Shown here piece after piece: positions 59,477 through 64,000 of a DNA stretch of 64,000 nt. The notes beneath the pieces are model-generated. The model made no database searches and had not been told where the DNA came from. It was given only the letters and a program-made list of their open reading frames with translations. The first letter of the stretch is position 1; each line of letters opens with the position of its first letter. The DNA lies in contig JAEXOR010000052.1 in assembly GCA_023439185.1 (NCBI GenBank), positions 62,001 to 126,000 on the forward strand. The letters run 5' to 3'. A program made the position numbers and the translations under genes. The stretch comes from Bacillota bacterium (lineage in GTDB: Bacteria > Bacillota > Desulfotomaculia > Desulfotomaculales > Desulfallaceae).

Positions 59477-60100
59477 TTGTTTAGGGAGCATGAAGACAAA
59501 CAGCCCGGGGAACAGCACTGTGGTGAACCGGGGGAAAGGGAAACCGGGTTAAACGGCGGGCCGGCTGATGAAAATCCCGAAGCGGCCGGGGCCGTGGAAG
59601 GGGAATTAATGGCCGAAGAGGCCGGTGAACAGCCTGGTATTGAGCAGCTGCAAAAGGAACTGCGGAAGCAAAAGGCGGCGGCGGAGGATTACTACAACCG
59701 GCTGCTGCGCCTGCAGGCCGACTTTGATAACTTCCGCCGGCGGACAACCAGGGAAAGGGACGACTTTGCCAGGTACGCGTCGGCAGTCCTTTGCGAGGCC
59801 CTGCTACCGGTGCTGGACAACTTCCAACTGGCCCTGGAGGCCAAGGGGCAGGATCCGGCCGGCGTGGTGAAAGGCGTGGAAATGATTTACCGGCAACTGC
59901 TGGATGTGCTGCAAAGGGAAGGGCTTACACCCGTTGAGGCCCTGGGCCAACAGTTTGACCCTTCCAAGCATGAGGCGGCGATGCAGGAAAGTACCAATCA
60001 ATATCCTGACAACACGGTGATTGCGGAACTCCGGCGGGGCTACTACCTCAAGGATAAACTGCTGCGGCCGGCCATGGTCAAGGTGGCCAAAGCGGAGTAA
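59477..60100 (+). CDS. grpE: GrpE nucleotide-exchange factor
   Basis: This 207-aa protein has an N-terminal disordered acidic region (about 1-55), a coiled coil (QLQKELRKQKAAAEDYYNRL) and the GrpE head (LLPVLDNFQLALEAKG, then FDPSKHEAAMQES and VIAELRRGYYLKDKLLRPAM). It releases ADP from DnaK. The TTG at 59477 follows GGGGTGACT. The second gene of the hrcA operon. Confidence 0.96.
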   Translation: MFREHEDKQPGEQHCGEPGERETGLNGGPADENPEAAGAVEGELMAEEAGEQPGIEQLQKELRKQKAAAEDYYNRLLRLQADFDNFRRRTTRERDDFARYASAVLCEALLPVLDNFQLALEAKGQDPAGVVKGVEMIYRQLLDVLQREGLTPVEALGQQFDPSKHEAAMQESTNQYPDNTVIAELRRGYYLKDKLLRPAMVKVAKAE

Positions 60101-60131
60101 TACTGAATCTAATGGGAGGCGAGATATAAAA

Positions 60132-61985
<1,854 letters not shown>

Positions 61986-61998
61986 TAACGCGCCAACC

Positions 61999-62024
61999 GT
62001 AGGGGCGCCTCTCGGGGGCGCCCG
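61999..62024. repeat. Inverted-orientation copy of the intergenic GC repeat
   Basis: GTAGGGGCGCC, six bases, GGGGCGCCCG is the reverse orientation of the element at 45337 and 54934, with a different centre. It lies between dnaK and dnaJ. Confidence 0.75.
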
Positions 62025-62116
62025 CCCCAAAGACAAATATTTTTTTGTAACAGGATTTTGTGCGGGTACGTAGAATACAAGGGATGGTTACCAAGTTATA
62101 ATTTGAGCAGTAATCG

Positions 62117-62139
62117 GGGAGGGCTTTAGCAGCCCTCCC
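62117..62139 (+). other. Hairpin between dnaK and dnaJ
   Basis: GGGAGGGCT-TTAGC-AGCCCTCCC is a perfect 9-bp stem with no T-run. It may be an mRNA processing or stability element lowering or separating dnaJ expression. Confidence 0.6.
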
Positions 62140-62171
62140 GACGGTGTTTCAACAGCAAGGTGGTGTTGTGC

Positions 62172-63293
62172 TTGTCCAAACGGGATTACTACGAGGTGCT
62201 GGGGGTCTCCCGGGACGCGACCAATGATGAAATAAAAAAGGCGTACCGCAAACTGGCCCGTAAATATCACCCTGACGCCAATAAAGACGATCAGAACGCG
62301 GCGGAAAAGTTTAAAGAGGTGTCCGAAGCTTACAGTGTGCTGAGCGATCCCGGAAAAAGGGAATCTTATGACCGGTTCGGCCACGCGGCTACCGACGGAA
62401 ACTTTAACGGGTTTGGCGGATTCGGCGGCGCCGACTTTGGCGGCGGCATCAACGATATTTTTGATATGTTTTTTGGCGGCGGCGGCAGGCAGCGGCGCGG
62501 TCCGGAACAGGGCGCGGACCTGCGGGTGGATGTGGAACTGACCTTTGAAGAGGCTGCCTTTGGCCTGGAAAAGGATATCAAGGTTCCCCGCTCCGAAGAG
62601 TGCGGCACTTGCGGGGGCAGCGGCGCGGCGCCGGGCACCGGCAAGAAGAACTGCGATCAGTGCGGGGGCAGCGGTCAGGTACAGTTTGCCCAGAGCACTC
62701 CCTTTGGCCGCATTGTGCAGTCACGCACCTGTGACCGCTGCCGCGGCGCCGGGACGATCATTGAAAAACCCTGTTCCACCTGCCGGGGTGCGGGCCGGGT
62801 CAGGCGGACCCGGAGCATTAAAGTCAAAATCCCCGCCGGGGTGGACAACGGCGCCAGGCTGCGTCTGGCGGCCGAGGGTGAACCGGGTATCCGGGGCGGT
62901 CCCAGGGGAGATTTGTTTGTTTTTATTCATGTGCAGCCGCACGCCATATTTAAACGGGACGGCAACAATGTGGTGGTTAGTGCCGATATTAATATCGCCC
63001 AGGCGGCTATGGGGGACGAAATAACGGTGCCCACCATCGACGGTGACGCCAAGCTGCGCATTCCGGAAGGGATCCAGTCCGGTACCGTGCTGCGCATGCG
63101 CGGCAAGGGCATCCCCGATGTACGCGGTTACGGCCGCGGCGACCAGTACGTGCAGGTAAAGGTACTCACGCCCACGCGGTTAACGGATAAACAAAAGGAA
63201 CTGCTGCAGGAGTTTGCCGATATTGAGAGCCAAAAATCCCAGGGCGAGGACAAGGGCTTTTTCAAAAAAGTCCGCGATGCCTTTATGGGTTAA
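62172..63293 (+). CDS. dnaJ: Chaperone protein DnaJ
   Basis: This 373-aa type I DnaJ has a J domain (SKRDYYEVLGVSRDATNDEI with HPD in KYHPDANK), a Gly/Phe region (FNGFGGFGGADFGGGI), four zinc-finger repeats (CGTCGGSGA, CDQCGGSGQ, CDRCRGAGT, CSTCRGAGR) and a C-terminal substrate domain. It delivers clients to DnaK. The TTG at 62172 is eight bases after AAGGTGG; a GTG at 62160 would overlap it. Confidence 0.97.
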   Translation: MSKRDYYEVLGVSRDATNDEIKKAYRKLARKYHPDANKDDQNAAEKFKEVSEAYSVLSDPGKRESYDRFGHAATDGNFNGFGGFGGADFGGGINDIFDMFFGGGGRQRRGPEQGADLRVDVELTFEEAAFGLEKDIKVPRSEECGTCGGSGAAPGTGKKNCDQCGGSGQVQFAQSTPFGRIVQSRTCDRCRGAGTIIEKPCSTCRGAGRVRRTRSIKVKIPAGVDNGARLRLAAEGEPGIRGGPRGDLFVFIHVQPHAIFKRDGNNVVVSADINIAQAAMGDEITVPTIDGDAKLRIPEGIQSGTVLRMRGKGIPDVRGYGRGDQYVQVKVLTPTRLTDKQKELLQEFADIESQKSQGEDKGFFKKVRDAFMG

Positions 63294-63308
63294 ACGGAGG
63301 TATACGAC

Positions 63309-64000
63309 TTGGATAAATGGCTGGAGATAACGGTGTTCACGCCCATAGAGCAGTTGGACAGCGTGGCGGCCATATTTAATGAGTTGGGCTCGGGCGGGGT
63401 TGTCATTGAAGACCCTGCTTTTATTTTAGAATGCGCCGGCCTCGGTGATAATGAGACTATCGCTCCTACTTTGGCTCCAACCGGCGCAGAACCGGCGGTA
63501 AAAGCCTATTTTCCCTGCGACGGCGCCCTTGCCGGCAGGCTGGAGGCCATTACCCGCCAATTGGATAAACTGTCCCTGCGCCGGCAAACGGCGGAGGTGA
63601 GCGAGGAAAACTGGGCCACCGCCTGGCGCTCCTATTATAAGCCGGTACGGGTGGGGCGGCGTTTGGTGGTAAAGCCGTCCTGGGAGGAATACGATGCCGC
63701 GCCAGATGACATAGTGATTGAGATGGACCCCGGCATGGCCTTTGGCTGCGGCACCCATGCCACCACCGCCATGTGTATGGCGCTGCTGGAAGAACACCTG
63801 CGGGGCGGTGAAACGGTTTGCGACGTGGGCACCGGTTCGGGTATTCTGGCGGTGACGGCGGCGCTTTTGGGCGCCGGCCGGGTAACGGCCGTGGATATAG
63901 ATGCGGTGGCGGTTCGCGCCGCCGGGGAGAACGCCGCCCGCAACGGCGTGTCCGGCAGGGTGGCGGTGCTGGCCGGGGATCTCCTGGACGGCCTGGCGGG
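63309..64000 (+). CDS. prmA: Ribosomal protein L11 methyltransferase PrmA, 3' end cut by window edge
   Basis: The first about 230 residues are visible. WLEITVFTPIEQLDSVAAIF is the N-terminal L11-binding domain, then WRSYYKPVRVGRRLVVKPSW and the catalytic domain with DPGMAFGCGTHATTAMCMAL and the SAM motif CDVGTGSGILAVTAALLGAG. It trimethylates L11. GCGTHAT stands where most PrmA proteins have GTGTHPT. The TTG at 63309 follows GGAGG by eight bases; the gene is 15 bp from dnaJ, as in Bacillus. Confidence 0.95.
   Translation, partial: MDKWLEITVFTPIEQLDSVAAIFNELGSGGVVIEDPAFILECAGLGDNETIAPTLAPTGAEPAVKAYFPCDGALAGRLEAITRQLDKLSLRRQTAEVSEENWATAWRSYYKPVRVGRRLVVKPSWEEYDAAPDDIVIEMDPGMAFGCGTHATTAMCMALLEEHLRGGETVCDVGTGSGILAVTAALLGAGRVTAVDIDAVAVRAAGENAARNGVSGRVAVLAGDLLDGLA

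Overview
The window looks like chromosome from a spore-forming, Gram-positive, anaerobic clostridium, most likely of the Desulfotomaculum/Pelotomaculum (Peptococcaceae sensu lato) kind. Supporting signs: spoIIP and a CotF-type coat gene; a Flp/Tad pilus locus without a secretin; DegS/DegU; a perfect CIRCE element before hrcA; many TTG/GTG starts with strong GGAGG sites; high-GC coding sequence; and a comEA/comEC-holA-rpsT-spoIIP-yqxA-lepA-hemW-hrcA-grpE-dnaK-dnaJ-prmA order recalling Bacillus/Clostridium. The species assignment is inference.

Layout. 1-6053: an EamA transporter cut by the left edge, an AraC regulator, an ECF sigma/anti-sigma pair, a NifU-like protein, an omega-amidase-like nitrilase and YchF. 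6284-16920: a Tad pilus locus with two TadE-like minor pilins, a TadG-like protein, two tandem Flp pilins (the second only 47 aa), prepilin peptidase, CpaB, a receiver-CpaE fusion, TadA, TadB and TadC, followed by a DUF192 protein and a degenerate chemoreceptor-like protein. 17051-18881: degS-degU on the minus strand, separated from the pilus locus by a 28-bp perfect inverted repeat. 19062-22000: an L,D-transpeptidase, small spore-coat-type genes and an FAD oxidoreductase. 22160-27191: fakA, degV, a two-part LysO transporter, a nitronate-monooxygenase-type flavoenzyme and a gamma carbonic anhydrase.

27237-32670: a Crp/Fnr regulator, a membrane protein with a TauE/SafE permease, a metal-ligand-rich PadR operon, then a second PadR operon holding a signal-less tungstate-type binding protein and a second TauE/SafE permease. 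32807-37139: NamZ, a CitE-like lyase, DUF2325 and comEA. 37140-48261: DUF169, an AT-rich MFS transporter, comEC, a thioredoxin-reductase-like enzyme, an M23 peptidase with a bactofilin, and a minus-strand block (UPF0210, ACT, cyclase, LarC C-terminal half). 48418-51351: molybdenum cofactor genes behind a ModE-like regulator. 51404-64000: the conserved holA to prmA housekeeping, sporulation and heat-shock block, with prmA cut by the right edge.

The most notable observation is a pair of matching promoter arrays (27973-28070 and 37283-37379). Each carries three 16-bp palindromes of the form TGTCRN-N4-NYGACA, phased 22-23 bp apart and followed at the same distance by a similar core promoter. One array lies just downstream of the Crp/Fnr gene and upstream of the TauE/SafE pair; the other lies upstream of the DUF169 gene. 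This suggests a small uncharacterised regulon. No tRNA, rRNA, CRISPR array, transposase or prophage was seen.
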